Source: Streptomyces avidinii
GTDB lineage: Bacteria > Actinomycetota > Actinomycetes > Streptomycetales > Streptomycetaceae
Length of the DNA stretch: 64,000 nucleotides
Assembly: GCF_014650695.1 (NCBI RefSeq)
Contig: NZ_BMVL01000021.1
Span: 26,611 to 90,610 of the forward strand
Direction: 5' to 3'
A program made the translations under genes and the position numbers. This document shows positions 1 to 8,091 of the stretch, one piece after another (positions within the stretch are counted from its first letter, which is position 1; every line of letters begins with the position of its first letter). Below the pieces are notes generated by a model, which did not search any database, was not told the DNA's origin, and saw nothing but the letters and a program-made list of their open reading frames with translations.

Positions 1-118
1 AGCTCCCTACGCCCTGTGCGAGCGCCTGGGCCTGCCAGGCCTCGCTCACGATGTCCCACGCAGCCCCACTCTGTGCCAGCGCGTGCCGGCCGGCCGCGAT
101 GAGCCGTACCGCATCCAT
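1..118 (-). CDS. Hypothetical protein, N-terminal part only (cut by window edge)
   Basis: An open frame on the minus strand begins at an ATG at 118-116 and runs off the left edge of the window. The 39 visible residues start MDAVRLIAAGRHALAQSG and look like an amphipathic alpha-helical segment with strong G/C in third codon positions. A purine-rich GGGGGA lies 7 nt upstream of the start, which supports this ATG over one further upstream in another frame. I do not recognise the family from this short piece and assign no function. About 120 bp without a gene separates it from the next gene on the same strand. Confidence 0.55.
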   Translation of the reverse strand, partial: MDAVRLIAAGRHALAQSGAAWDIVSEAWQAQALAQGVGS

Positions 119-240
119 ATGCCGTCCCCCGTCCGCACGACATCCGCCATCCTCACCACTACCCAGAGTGAGGGCAACGGGCCAGTAAAGCCAGGGGTAT
201 TCGGAAAATGTGGACAGAAACGTGATTGTGGATGAGTCCA

Positions 241-681
241 TCACTCCGAAGAGTGACGATTCGGCCTCGATGGGCCCGGAGCGGGAAAGCGGAGTTCGTT
301 CCTCTCGATCTTCGCGGCGAGCGCATCCAGCACATCCACCCCGAGAACCTCACAGAACTGCAGCAGATACGCCAGTACGTCGGCCACCTCATCGGCCACG
401 CGATGGGCGGATTCCGGCTTCTCCATGACCTTCGCCGACTGTTCGGGAGTCAGCCACTGGAAGATCTCGACCAGTTCGGACGCCTCCACGCTCAGCGCCA
501 CCGCCAGGTTCTTGGGCGTGTGGTACGGCTCCCAGCCGCGCGCCGCCGCGAACTGCGCGAGCCGGCGCTGCAGTCGGTCCAGCCGCTCCTCGGGCCGCTG
601 CCCCGACAGCTGCGGCGGCCCCGACGACTGCGACGGCTGCGACGGTTCCGGCGGCCGGGGCGGCTCCTGCGTCTCGTTCAT
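241..681 (-). CDS. MazG-like nucleotide pyrophosphohydrolase
   Basis: A 146-residue protein of the small MazG/dUTPase-like all-alpha NTP-PPase type, which hydrolyses (d)NTPs to monophosphate and pyrophosphate in the cytoplasm as house-cleaning enzymes. The core (residues about 33-132) has the expected helices with the acidic metal-binding pattern: EASELVEIFQW (E67, E71 region) followed by DEVADVLAYLL (E98, D101 region). A Pro/Ser-rich disordered stretch occupies residues 7-30. The start ATG (681-679) overlaps the stop of the upstream ATPase gene in an ATGA arrangement, so the two are probably translationally coupled. The natural substrate cannot be read from the sequence. Confidence 0.85.
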   Translation of the reverse strand: MNETQEPPRPPEPSQPSQSSGPPQLSGQRPEERLDRLQRRLAQFAAARGWEPYHTPKNLAVALSVEASELVEIFQWLTPEQSAKVMEKPESAHRVADEVADVLAYLLQFCEVLGVDVLDALAAKIERNELRFPAPGPSRPNRHSSE

Positions 682-2120
682 GCCCCCAGGTCTACCATCG
701 CGACGCCCGGGAGGTCGCGGGCTGCGGCCGCGGTCGCCTCCCCCACCGCCGCCACCAGCCTGATGTGGCCCCGGCCGCAGGACAGCAGGGCGAGCCGCAG
801 CAGTTCGGCGCCCTGCCGCCGGTCCAGGCCGCGGTCGAAGTCGTCGGCCAGCACCGTCAGCGCCTGCCGCGCGGAGAGCAGCTCGGCGGCCGGGTCCACG
901 GCCAGCACCCCCGGCCCGGTGAGCAGGACCAGCGCCAGTGCCAGGAAGCGGAGTTCGCCCGCACCGAGCCGGCCCAGTTCCGTGGCGGGCCGGTCCGGCC
1001 CGCGGTCCAGGACCGCCGCGACGGGGCCGCCGCCCGCGGGAGCCCGTACGTCCAGCCCCGCGACGGGCCCCGCGCAGCCGGTACGGGCCGCCTCCGCCAG
1101 CAGCGCGTGGCGAGTGCCGCATTCGCTGCGCGTCCGGCGCAGCACGTCGGCCAGGTTGGCGCAGTCGCCCAGCAGCCGCCCCTCGCCCGCCGGGACGGCC
1201 CCGCGCATGCGGTCCGGGCGGGGGTCGCAGGGGAACACCGCGCGCAGGGCCACGACCACCTGCTCCGCGGCGGCCAGGACCTGGCGCTGGCCCGCCGTGG
1301 ATCCGGCGACGCGCAGCGGGAGCAGTGCCGTGCCGAGCCGGTCGTCGGGCAGCGGGGCCCGGGTGACGCCGACGGTCCCGCCGGTCAGCCAGGCGGCCTG
1401 GACCGAGCTCCTGCCGGGGTCGCGCAGGGCGGTGGCGAGCAGGATCTGCCCGTCCTGCGAGAGCCGTTCGCCGACGATCCGCAGGGTGGGCTCGGCCTGG
1501 ACCGCAAGGTCGAGCCGGACCGGGCCAGCGGGGCCGTCGACCGTGACGCCGAGGCGGAATCCGCGGCGCCGCTGCGCGTCGGGGACGGCCCGGTCGGGGA
1601 TGCGGGCGCACGGATCCGGGAAGGCCTCCTCCAGCGTGGCTCCGGAAGCCAGCGCGGCCAGGGCCTCGTAGGCCTCCAGGGCCTGGGACTTGCCGCTGCC
1701 GCTCGGTCCGGCGAAGAGGGTGAGGGGGCCCAGCGGGAAGACCGCCGAGCGGTGCGGCCCGAAGGCGGAGAGCCGCAGCTCGGTGACCACGGGCCGCGGA
1801 TACCGCTGCGCGGGCTCGGCAGGGCGGCCGGCGCCACGGGGACCCGCCTGCACCGGCACGACCGGGTCACCGACGGGCCCGGCCGGTGCCGCGGGAGGCC
1901 CGCCCGGCGTCGGGACCGCGGAAGCGGCCGGCGCGCCGGGCACGCCGGGCACGCCGGGCGGAGCGGGCGGAAGGGGCGGAACGGGCGGGGCCGTCGGCAC
2001 CGCGGCGGGCGCCCCTCCCGCAGCACCGGCCGGGCCGGCCTCGGAGGGGTCGGTGCGGGTGTCGGCTAACGCGACGACGGCGGTCGTGCCCACGGCCGTC
2101 GTGTCCGGAGTGGCGTCCAT
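678..2120 (-). CDS. P-loop ATPase of the RecF/SMC-like (ABC-type) class
   Basis: A 480-residue protein with an N-terminal Pro/Ala/Gly-rich, probably disordered region of about 90 residues, then an ABC-type ATPase fold. Walker A is GPSGSGKS in the segment LTLFAGPSGSGKSQAL; the signature-like motif is LGAGELRFLALALVLL; the expected Walker B reads GVLAVDP, where the catalytic glutamate usual in ABC/SMC ATPases is replaced by proline. It is probably a soluble nucleotide-binding protein; its partner is unknown. It is transcribed with the MazG-like gene (4-bp overlap). The ATG at 2120 was chosen because the open frame upstream overlaps the SepF-like gene and lacks family character, although no good ribosome binding site is visible. 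Confidence 0.75.
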   Translation of the reverse strand: MDATPDTTAVGTTAVVALADTRTDPSEAGPAGAAGGAPAAVPTAPPVPPLPPAPPGVPGVPGAPAASAVPTPGGPPAAPAGPVGDPVVPVQAGPRGAGRPAEPAQRYPRPVVTELRLSAFGPHRSAVFPLGPLTLFAGPSGSGKSQALEAYEALAALASGATLEEAFPDPCARIPDRAVPDAQRRRGFRLGVTVDGPAGPVRLDLAVQAEPTLRIVGERLSQDGQILLATALRDPGRSSVQAAWLTGGTVGVTRAPLPDDRLGTALLPLRVAGSTAGQRQVLAAAEQVVVALRAVFPCDPRPDRMRGAVPAGEGRLLGDCANLADVLRRTRSECGTRHALLAEAARTGCAGPVAGLDVRAPAGGGPVAAVLDRGPDRPATELGRLGAGELRFLALALVLLTGPGVLAVDPAAELLSARQALTVLADDFDRGLDRRQGAELLRLALLSCGRGHIRLVAAVGEATAAAARDLPGVAMVDLGA

Positions 2121-2187
2121 GCGCGGGACGGTACGGCCCGCCGGACCCCCCGCGGCCCCGGCGAACCGTTCCGTCGCGCGGACCTTC

Positions 2188-2583
2188 CTACGATCGGGGG
2201 ACGGCCGCGGCCGCAATCCCCTCGACCTCGGTCCCCACCGGTGCGAGCAGGAAGACGTTCCGGTCCACCCGGTGCATGCCGCTGCCCAGACCGAAGACCA
2301 CGCCGCTGCTGAAGTCGAGGATCCGCTTGGCCACTTCACTGTCCGCACCGGTGAGGTCGAGCAGTACCGGGATCTGCGCGATCAGGTACTCCGCCACCTC
2401 CCGCGCGTCCGCGAAGATCTGGACTCTGATCACCACGAAGCGCCGCTGCTCCGCCGCCGACGCCCCGGGCACCGTCGGAATCGTGCGGTGGTCCACCCGG
2501 GAGGGCCATTCGTTGCGACTGCGCAGGGGGACCACCTGCGCGAGCCCCTCCCACTGTTCGTCGGTGACGTCGTACCTGCTCAC
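2188..2583 (-). CDS. SepF-like cell-division-associated protein (SflB-type)
   Basis: 131 residues containing a SepF domain from about residue 50 to 118. The core VIRVQIFADAREVAEYLI, then PVLLDLTGADSEVAKRILDF and a terminal strand VDRNVFLLAPVGTEVE follows the order of the SepF fold (beta-alpha dimer that polymerises and tethers FtsZ). Streptomyces carry one canonical SepF near ftsZ plus two SepF-like proteins, SflA and SflB; this copy has no dcw-cluster neighbours, so it is one of the SepF-like paralogues, and I favour SflB from general position memory only. The N-terminal 45 residues lack the usual membrane-targeting amphipathic helix, which is consistent with a non-canonical role. Confidence 0.75.
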   Translation of the reverse strand: MSRYDVTDEQWEGLAQVVPLRSRNEWPSRVDHRTIPTVPGASAAEQRRFVVIRVQIFADAREVAEYLIAQIPVLLDLTGADSEVAKRILDFSSGVVFGLGSGMHRVDRNVFLLAPVGTEVEGIAAAAVPRS

Positions 2584-2694
2584 CGGGCCGCCTCGGCCGT
2601 GCGCTTCATGTGCATCCCCCCATCCTCTCGCGTTTCACCCGTTCAGCCCAACAACGACACGAGCAGGCCGGGTACTCTCGAAGAGCCAGATAGG

Positions 2695-2713
2695 TTAGGT
2701 TAGGCATACCTAA
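2695..2713 (+). promoter_or_regulatory. Iron box (DmdR1/DtxR-family operator)
   Basis: The 19-mer TTAGGTTAGGCATACCTAA is an imperfect palindrome and differs at only two positions from the Streptomyces iron-box consensus TTAGGTTAGGCTCACCTAA as I know it. It sits 27 bp before the ATG of the DUF2470 gene, so it probably overlaps the promoter. DmdR1 with Fe(II) would repress transcription, giving induction under iron starvation. Confidence 0.85.
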
Positions 2714-2739
2714 GTCACCCGGACGATGGAGAAATCCGC

Positions 2740-3459
2740 ATGCGCCTGTTCGGTGCCCCCGCCACCCCGGCCGCCCGGCCCACCGATGCCGAGCGGATCC
2801 GTTCGATCCTGACCGCCGCCCACTCCATGAACGTGGTCACCGACGGGCTGCGGTCGGAGGTCCGACACCTCGACGGCAGCGACCCGATGGGACGGTTGCA
2901 CCTGCACCCGGCCGAGCCCGGCGCCGAGTCCGAGTACCGGCCCGCGATCCGGCTGGAGTTCACCGACGTCGCCCCCACCCCCGTACGGGACCGGGTGCGC
3001 GCCCGGGTCACCGTGCTGGGCCGCCTGCTCACCCCGTACTCCGACCTGGCCGACGACACCGGCGTCAACTCCACCTGCATGGAATTCGACCGGGCCGTCC
3101 TGGAGACCCCGGAGGGCCGCTCGCACGTCGGCCTCGAAGAGCTCGACGCCGCCTGCCCCGACCCGCTGGCCCCGTACGAGGCGGGCATGCTCACGCACCT
3201 CCTCGACGACCACCAGGACCTGGTCACCCTGCTGCTGCGCCTGGTCCGGCCGCTGCCCACCGCCGCCGTGCTGCGCGCGCTGCCGGTCGCCATGGACCGG
3301 TACGGGATCACCCTGCGGCTGGAGGAGCGGCGCGGCCACCGCGACATGCGGCTGCCCTTCCCCTCGCCCCTCGACGACGTCGAACAGGCGGGTGCGCAGA
3401 TCCAGGCGCTCTTCAGCGCCGCCCGCCGGAACTCGCACCGCAACACCCTGCCGGCCTGA
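2740..3459 (+). CDS. DUF2470 domain protein, iron-regulated
   Basis: 239 residues. The sequence matches the stand-alone DUF2470 type common in actinobacteria: an N-terminal TDAERIRSILTAAHSM helix, and C-terminal AAVLRALPVAMDRYGITLRL. DUF2470 also occurs at the C terminus of HugZ-type haem-degrading proteins, and the stand-alone form is usually found next to iron-uptake genes. GGAG lies 8 nt before the ATG. The strong iron box upstream shows it belongs to the DmdR1 regulon. A role in haem or iron handling is inference; no catalytic motif is recognised. Confidence 0.8.
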   Translation: MRLFGAPATPAARPTDAERIRSILTAAHSMNVVTDGLRSEVRHLDGSDPMGRLHLHPAEPGAESEYRPAIRLEFTDVAPTPVRDRVRARVTVLGRLLTPYSDLADDTGVNSTCMEFDRAVLETPEGRSHVGLEELDAACPDPLAPYEAGMLTHLLDDHQDLVTLLLRLVRPLPTAAVLRALPVAMDRYGITLRLEERRGHRDMRLPFPSPLDDVEQAGAQIQALFSAARRNSHRNTLPA

Positions 3460-3501
3460 CGGGCCGGAATACCCGGCTGCAGCCCCGCGTTGGGGACGAT
3501 C

Positions 3502-4422
3502 ATGAAGGCCATCACATACAGCGCAAATGGAACTCCCGCCACCCTCAAGCTCGTTGATGCACCGAAGCCGAAGGTGGGCCCGGGCGAGGTGCTCGTCCGC
3601 GTCAAGGCCGCCGGGGTCAACCCGGTGGACTGGAAGCTCGCCGCCGGATATCTCGACCCGATCATGGAGGTCCGCCACCCGGTCATACCCGGATGGGACG
3701 TGGCCGGAGTCGTCGAGGCGGTCGGCGAGGACACCTTCGACCACTCCGTCGGCGACGAGGTCTACGGCTACGTCCGCAAGGAGTGGGTCGAACTCGGCAC
3801 GTACGCCGAGCTGGTGTCCGCCCCCGTCCGCACCCTCGCCCGCAAGCCCGCCGGGCTGACCTTCGAGCAGGCGGCGGGCATCCCGCTGGCCGGGCTCACC
3901 GCCTACCAGTCCCTCAAGCGGGCCGGTCTCAAGGCCGGGGAGACCGTGGTCATCCACTCCGCGGCCGGCGGCACCGGGTCGTTCGGCGTGCAGATCGCGG
4001 TCGCGCTCGGCCTGCGGGTCATCGGCACGGCGGGCGCGCACAACCACGACTACCTGCGCTCCCTCGGCGCGGAGCCCGTGCTGTACGGGGAGGGCCTGGC
4101 GGACCGCATCCGCGAGCTGGCGCCCGAAGGCGTCGACGCGGGCCTCGACTTCTACGGGGACGGGGTCATCGAGACGCTCCAGTCCCTGGTCAAGGAGCGC
4201 CACCGGGTGGTCTCCATCGCCGACTACGAGGCGGCCGCCAAGGGCGCCCACCAGCTGTGGGTGCGCCCCGACACCACCGACCTCACCTTCCTGGCGGAAC
4301 TGGCCGAGGCGGGGAAGCTCACGGTCAACGTGGAGCACGCGCTGCCGCTCGCCGAGGCCGCCAGGGCCTGGGAGCTGAGCGCCTCGGGCCGCACCCGGGG
4401 CAAGATCGTCCTGACGGTCTGA
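3502..4422 (+). CDS. NADP-dependent quinone/alkene oxidoreductase (zinc-independent MDR family)
   Basis: 306 residues of the medium-chain dehydrogenase/reductase superfamily, quinone oxidoreductase branch. The N-terminal GroES-like fold (residues 1-120) carries GEVLVRVKAAGVNPVDWKL and the Rossmann fold carries VVIHSAAGGTGSFGVQIA, the AxxGxxG nucleotide-binding loop typical of this zinc-free branch. The catalytic-zinc cysteine/histidine ligands of alcohol dehydrogenases are absent. I chose the ATG at 3502 rather than an in-frame TTG 12 nt upstream because GGGGA lies directly before it. It would catalyse NADPH-dependent reduction of quinones or conjugated carbonyls. It lies 42 bp after the DUF2470 gene and may be co-transcribed with it. 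Confidence 0.85.
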   Translation: MKAITYSANGTPATLKLVDAPKPKVGPGEVLVRVKAAGVNPVDWKLAAGYLDPIMEVRHPVIPGWDVAGVVEAVGEDTFDHSVGDEVYGYVRKEWVELGTYAELVSAPVRTLARKPAGLTFEQAAGIPLAGLTAYQSLKRAGLKAGETVVIHSAAGGTGSFGVQIAVALGLRVIGTAGAHNHDYLRSLGAEPVLYGEGLADRIRELAPEGVDAGLDFYGDGVIETLQSLVKERHRVVSIADYEAAAKGAHQLWVRPDTTDLTFLAELAEAGKLTVNVEHALPLAEAARAWELSASGRTRGKIVLTV

Positions 4423-4430
4423 GCACCGCC

Positions 4431-4472
4431 GGAGGGGCGGGCCGGCCGGGGTCCCGGCCGGCCCGCCCCTCC
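4431..4472. terminator. Strong bidirectional hairpin terminator
   Basis: Two 20-nt arms (4431-4450 and 4453-4472) are perfect reverse complements and can fold into a very G+C-rich hairpin. It lies exactly between the convergent oxidoreductase gene (stop 4422) and the decayed oxidoreductase (stop 4483), so it can serve both directions. There is no U-tract, as is usual in Streptomyces. Confidence 0.85.
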
Positions 4473-4482
4473 TCCCCCACGG

Positions 4483-5716
4483 TCAGGACGTGATCGGCGG
4501 CGCCGCCGGCGCCAAGGCCGGGCCCACCGCCCGTAGCGCACCGGGCGTCCGCCCCTCGCCCCAGCCGATCTCCCGCCGGTAGCTCCCGAGCAGCCCGCGC
4601 CCCACCAACTCCGCCTCGTCCCGTACGGCCGGGTCCTGCGGCAGCGGCCGGGTCATCGGGGACACGTACAGCGCGTCCACCGGGCAGTTGGCCTCGCACA
4701 GGAAGCAGGTTTGGCAGTCCTCGTGCCGGGCGAGCAGCGGAATCCCGTCCGGCCCCCGCTGCGGCCGGGGCCGCCGGCCGGGTCCACACCCGGTCCAGGC
4801 CGCCCACCAGGATCCGGTGGTGCTGCTGCGGGTCCTGGTGCGGGTGGTCCAGGCGCTTGGCCATCCCCCGGCTCTCGGTCCGGGCGAGCGCGGCCGCGTA
4901 CATCCACCGCGCGTGCGCCGTCATCGCCGCGGCCTGCCGGGCCCTGACCAGCTCCGCCCCCTCGCCGTGGAGCGTGGCCCGCAGCTCGGACCAGGCTGCG
5001 TCGAGGGTCCGCAGCGAATCCGCCAGGACCCGCCGCGGCGCAGGTAGTTCTTGTCGTACGGAAGGACCTGCGCCTGTACGAGTTCCACGGCCGCCCGGTG
5101 CCCGCCGGGGCGGGTCCGGTGCCCCGTCGGACGCAGCCCCGCCCCGCCCGCCCCGGTGACGGTGCGGCGCGCGGCGCGGCCGGAGCCCGGGGCCAGGGCG
5201 TGTCCGGCGGCGCCCCGGCCGGCCCAGCTGCCCGACGAGATGGCCCAGGCGGCGTTGTGGCTGCCGCCTGCTGTGGTCGAGGACGCGGACCCCGGCCCGG
5301 CGGATCCGGATGCGCATCCGCCGCATGTACTCGGGGCCCTGCAGGCCGCCGCGCAGCGGTTGCCCGTCCGGGCCGCTGGGGAAGGGGTAACGGCCCTGCG
5401 TGGCGAGCTCGTTCACCCGGTCGTAGGTCTCGTCGAGGACCCGGGCCATCCAGCGGCGGTCGGCGAGGTACCCGCCGAGTGCCTCCCGGGAGGCCATGGC
5501 GGCCTCCCGGGCGGCGGGTTCGGGCGGGACGTACCAGACACCGGTACCGCCTGCGGCCGTGGCCCCGCTCGTCCCGCAGTAGCCCTTGTCGGCGAGGACG
5601 ACGCGGGCCCCCGCCTCGGCGGCCTTCAGGGCGGCCCAGGTGGCGGCCGGGCCGCCGCCGACCACGAGGACGTCGGTGTCGAACCCGGTCATGAGGCCGG
5701 TCATGAGGCCGGTCAT
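4483..5716 (-). pseudogene. FAD-dependent oxidoreductase with 4Fe-4S motif, decayed
   Basis: This would be the last gene of the sulfonate operon. The N-terminal part (about 5716-5270) encodes a clear FAD-binding start, DTDVLVVGGGPAATWAALKAAE, in the style of fumarate reductase/adenylylsulfate reductase flavoproteins. After VRVLDH (about 5270) the frame jumps directly to GGSHNAAWAISSGSW, the C-terminal FAD motif, in another frame, so the whole middle of the flavoprotein is missing. A second shift near 5040 (between LPYDKNYLR and RVLADSLRTLD) and a third near 4780 are needed to reach the tail with CQTCFLCEANCP, a ferredoxin-like cysteine cluster, ending at 4483. A large deletion plus two frameshifts make an intact product impossible as sequenced. 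Its ATG overlaps the stop of the monooxygenase gene. Confidence 0.85.
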
Positions 5717-5717
5717 G
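5686..5717. repeat. 12-bp tandem repeat that triplicates a start codon
   Basis: Three near-identical 12-bp units give the minus-strand reading ATGACCGGCCTC twice and then ATGACCGGGTTC, so the decayed oxidoreductase begins MTGLMTGLMTGF. Three in-frame ATG codons (5716, 5704, 5692) could each act as start. It probably arose by slippage. Confidence 0.8.
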
Positions 5718-7044
5718 AACTCTCCCGGGCGTACCGGTTGACCGGGCGGGCCAGGCCGTAGTTCTCGCGGAGGGTGGTGCCGGCGTACTCGGTGCGGAAG
5801 AGACCGCGCCGCTGGAGGATCGGCACGACGTGGTCGACGAAGGCGGTCAGGCCCGTGGGCAGGACCGGCGCCATGATGTTGAAGCCGTCGGCGGCGCCCT
5901 CGGTGAACCACTCCTGGAGCTGGTCGGCGATCTGCTCGGGGGTACCGGCGAAGACGCGGTGGCCGCGGCCCGCGCCGAGGCGGGCGATCAGCTGCCGCAG
6001 CGTGAGCCCGTCGCGGCGGGCGAGCTCGGCGACGAGGGTGAAGCGGCTCTTGTTGCCGTTGACGTCCCGCTCCTCGGGCAGGTCCGGGAGCGGGCCGTCC
6101 AGGGGCAGCCCGGTGAGGTCCACGTTCAGCATGCCGGAGAGCTGGGCGAGCCCGTACTCCGGCACCTGGAGGTCGGTGAGCTGCTGCTCCAGGGCCTTCG
6201 CCTCGGCCTCGGTGGATCCGATGACGGGGGCGATGCCGGGCAGAACGAGGAGGTCGCTCTCGGCGCGGCCGTACCTGGCGAGGCGGGACTTGAGGTCCTT
6301 GTAGAAGGTCTGGCCGTCGGCGAGGGTCTGCTGGGCGGTGAAGACGGCCTCGGCGTACTGGGCGGCGAACTCCTTGCCGTCCTCGGAGGAACCGGCCTGC
6401 ACGAGCAGCGGGTGGCCCTGGGGCGAGCGCGGGACGTTCAGCGGTCCGGCGACCCCGAAGTACTCGCCGCGGTGGGCGGCGGGGTGCAGCTTGTCGGTGT
6501 CGGCGTAGATGCCGCGCTCCCTGTCGAGGACGATCGCGTCGTCCTCCCAGCTGTCCCAGAGCTTGGTGGCGACGTCGAGGAACTCGCGGGCCCGCTCGTA
6601 GCGCAGGTGGTGTTCCAGGTGCTCGTCGCGGTTGAAGTTGCGGGCCTCGTCGACGGTGCCGGAGGTGACGATGTTCCAGCCGGCGCGGCCGCCGCTGATG
6701 TGGTCGAGCGAGGCGAACTTGCGGGCCAGGTTGTAGGGCTCGTTGAAGGTGGTGGAGACGGTGGCGATCAGCCCGATGTGCTCCGTGACGGCGGCGATGG
6801 CGGAGAGCAGGGTGAGCGGCTCGAAACCGCCGAGGGCGTTGTGGCGGGCCTTGCCCCAGAGGGCGACCCCGTCGGCGAAGAAGATGGAGTCGAGCAGGCC
6901 GCGCTCGGCGGTGCGGGCCAGGTCCTGGAAGTACCGCACGTCGGTGATCAGGTCGGGCCGGCTGTCGGGGTGCCGCCAGGCCGCGTCGTGGTGACCGGCG
7001 TTCATCAGGAAGGCGTTGAGGTGGAGGGTCCGGTTCGCGGTCAT
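5713..7044 (-). CDS. NtaA/SnaA/DszA-family FMN-dependent monooxygenase
   Basis: 443 residues, the usual length of the flavin-utilising NtaA/SnaA/SoxA(DszA) branch of the bacterial luciferase superfamily. The fold starts LHLNAFLMNAGHHDAAWRHP, with DSIFFADG, TVSTTFNEPYNLARKFASLDHISGGRAGWNIVTS and PLLVQAGSSEDGKEFAAQYAEAVF all characteristic. These two-component enzymes use FMNH2 supplied by a separate reductase to cleave C-S or C-N bonds or oxidise sulfones. Position downstream of ssuABC and in the same operon as an SsuE-type reductase argues for an organosulfur substrate (sulfonate or sulfone desulfonation). The ATGA overlap with the following decayed gene indicates translational coupling. Confidence 0.9.
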   Translation of the reverse strand: MTANRTLHLNAFLMNAGHHDAAWRHPDSRPDLITDVRYFQDLARTAERGLLDSIFFADGVALWGKARHNALGGFEPLTLLSAIAAVTEHIGLIATVSTTFNEPYNLARKFASLDHISGGRAGWNIVTSGTVDEARNFNRDEHLEHHLRYERAREFLDVATKLWDSWEDDAIVLDRERGIYADTDKLHPAAHRGEYFGVAGPLNVPRSPQGHPLLVQAGSSEDGKEFAAQYAEAVFTAQQTLADGQTFYKDLKSRLARYGRAESDLLVLPGIAPVIGSTEAEAKALEQQLTDLQVPEYGLAQLSGMLNVDLTGLPLDGPLPDLPEERDVNGNKSRFTLVAELARRDGLTLRQLIARLGAGRGHRVFAGTPEQIADQLQEWFTEGAADGFNIMAPVLPTGLTAFVDHVVPILQRRGLFRTEYAGTTLRENYGLARPVNRYARESS

Positions 7045-7101
7045 GGCTGTTCCTCGTGTTCGGTGGTGGTGCGGAGGTGGCGCCGGGCCGTCCGGCGCGG
7101 G

Positions 7102-8091
7102 TCAGGCGGGGACGCGCCAGGTGCTGAGGCGGCGTTCGATCGTGACCAGCAGCTGGTTGAAGGCCACGCCGACGGCGGAGATGGTGATGATCCCCGCGTA
7201 CATCTGCGGGATCGCGAAGTTGTACTGCGAGGCGTTGATCAGGTAGCCGAGGCCCGCCTTGGCGCCGATCATCTCGGCGGCCACCAGGACGAGGATGGAG
7301 ACCGCGCCGGCCAGGCGGATGCCGGTGAAGATGGCCGGCACGGAGGACGGCAGGATCACCTTCTGGAAGAGCCTCGGGGTGGACAGGTCCATCGAGCGGG
7401 CCAGTCTGACGAGGGTGGGGTCGGCGTTGCCGACCGCGCTGATCGTGTTCAGCAGGACCGGCCACACGCAGGCGTAGACGACGATCGACACCTTCGAGGT
7501 CTCGCCGATGCCGAGCAGCAGCACGAAGACCGGCAGCAGGGCCAGCGCGGCGGTGTTGCGGAACACCTCCAGCAGGGGGCCGAGCAGCGCGGCGACCGGC
7601 CGGTACCAGCCGATGAGCAGGCCGAGCGGGACCGCGACGGCGACGGCGATGCCGAAGCCGCCGAAGGAACGGGCGAGGCTGGCCCGGGTGTGCTGGCCGA
7701 GCTGGCCGTTGCCCAGCAGCTCCCACCAGGCCGTGGCGACCTCGCTGACCGGCGGCAGGAAGGTGGCGTCGACCAGGCCGAGGCGGGGCGCCGTCTCCCA
7801 GAGGGCGAGCAGGGCGACGAGGGCCGCCGAGCGCACGGCGGCGGCGCGCAGCCACCGGCCGAGGGCCCGGGCGGCCTGCCGGACGGCGGACGGGGCGCGG
7901 CCGGTGCGGCCGGTGCTCCGGCCGGCGCCCGGGGATGCGGCTCTCGATGCCGGCGCGGCACCGGTTCCGGTTGCGGGAGCCTCCGCGAGGGCGGACGCGG
8001 GAGCCGTGGGAGCGGCGGGCGCGGAGTCCGCCCGGGCCGTCTCCTGCCCGGCCGGGGCATCGGTGGCGGGGGTGGTGACGTTCGTGGTCAT
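7102..8091 (-). CDS. ssuC: Sulfonate/nitrate/taurine-type ABC transporter permease (SsuC-like)
   Basis: 329 residues. A long Ala/Pro/Thr-rich cytoplasmic N-terminus (about 80 residues) precedes about six hydrophobic membrane segments. The EAA-loop region reads LARSMDLSTPRLFQKVILPSSVPAIFTGIRLA, the contact site for the ATPase in the SsuC/TauC family. It would form the inner-membrane channel for sulfonate import with SsuA and SsuB. The start overlaps the ssuB stop by ATGA (8088-8091). The N-terminal extension is longer than in typical SsuC and looks disordered. Confidence 0.9.
   Translation of the reverse strand: MTTNVTTPATDAPAGQETARADSAPAAPTAPASALAEAPATGTGAAPASRAASPGAGRSTGRTGRAPSAVRQAARALGRWLRAAAVRSAALVALLALWETAPRLGLVDATFLPPVSEVATAWWELLGNGQLGQHTRASLARSFGGFGIAVAVAVPLGLLIGWYRPVAALLGPLLEVFRNTAALALLPVFVLLLGIGETSKVSIVVYACVWPVLLNTISAVGNADPTLVRLARSMDLSTPRLFQKVILPSSVPAIFTGIRLAGAVSILVLVAAEMIGAKAGLGYLINASQYNFAIPQMYAGIITISAVGVAFNQLLVTIERRLSTWRVPA

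Noticed and set aside
226..1671. Long plus-strand frame opposite the MazG-like and ATPase genes
   Set aside because: Arg/Ser-rich antisense shadow; the minus-strand products have clear family motifs.
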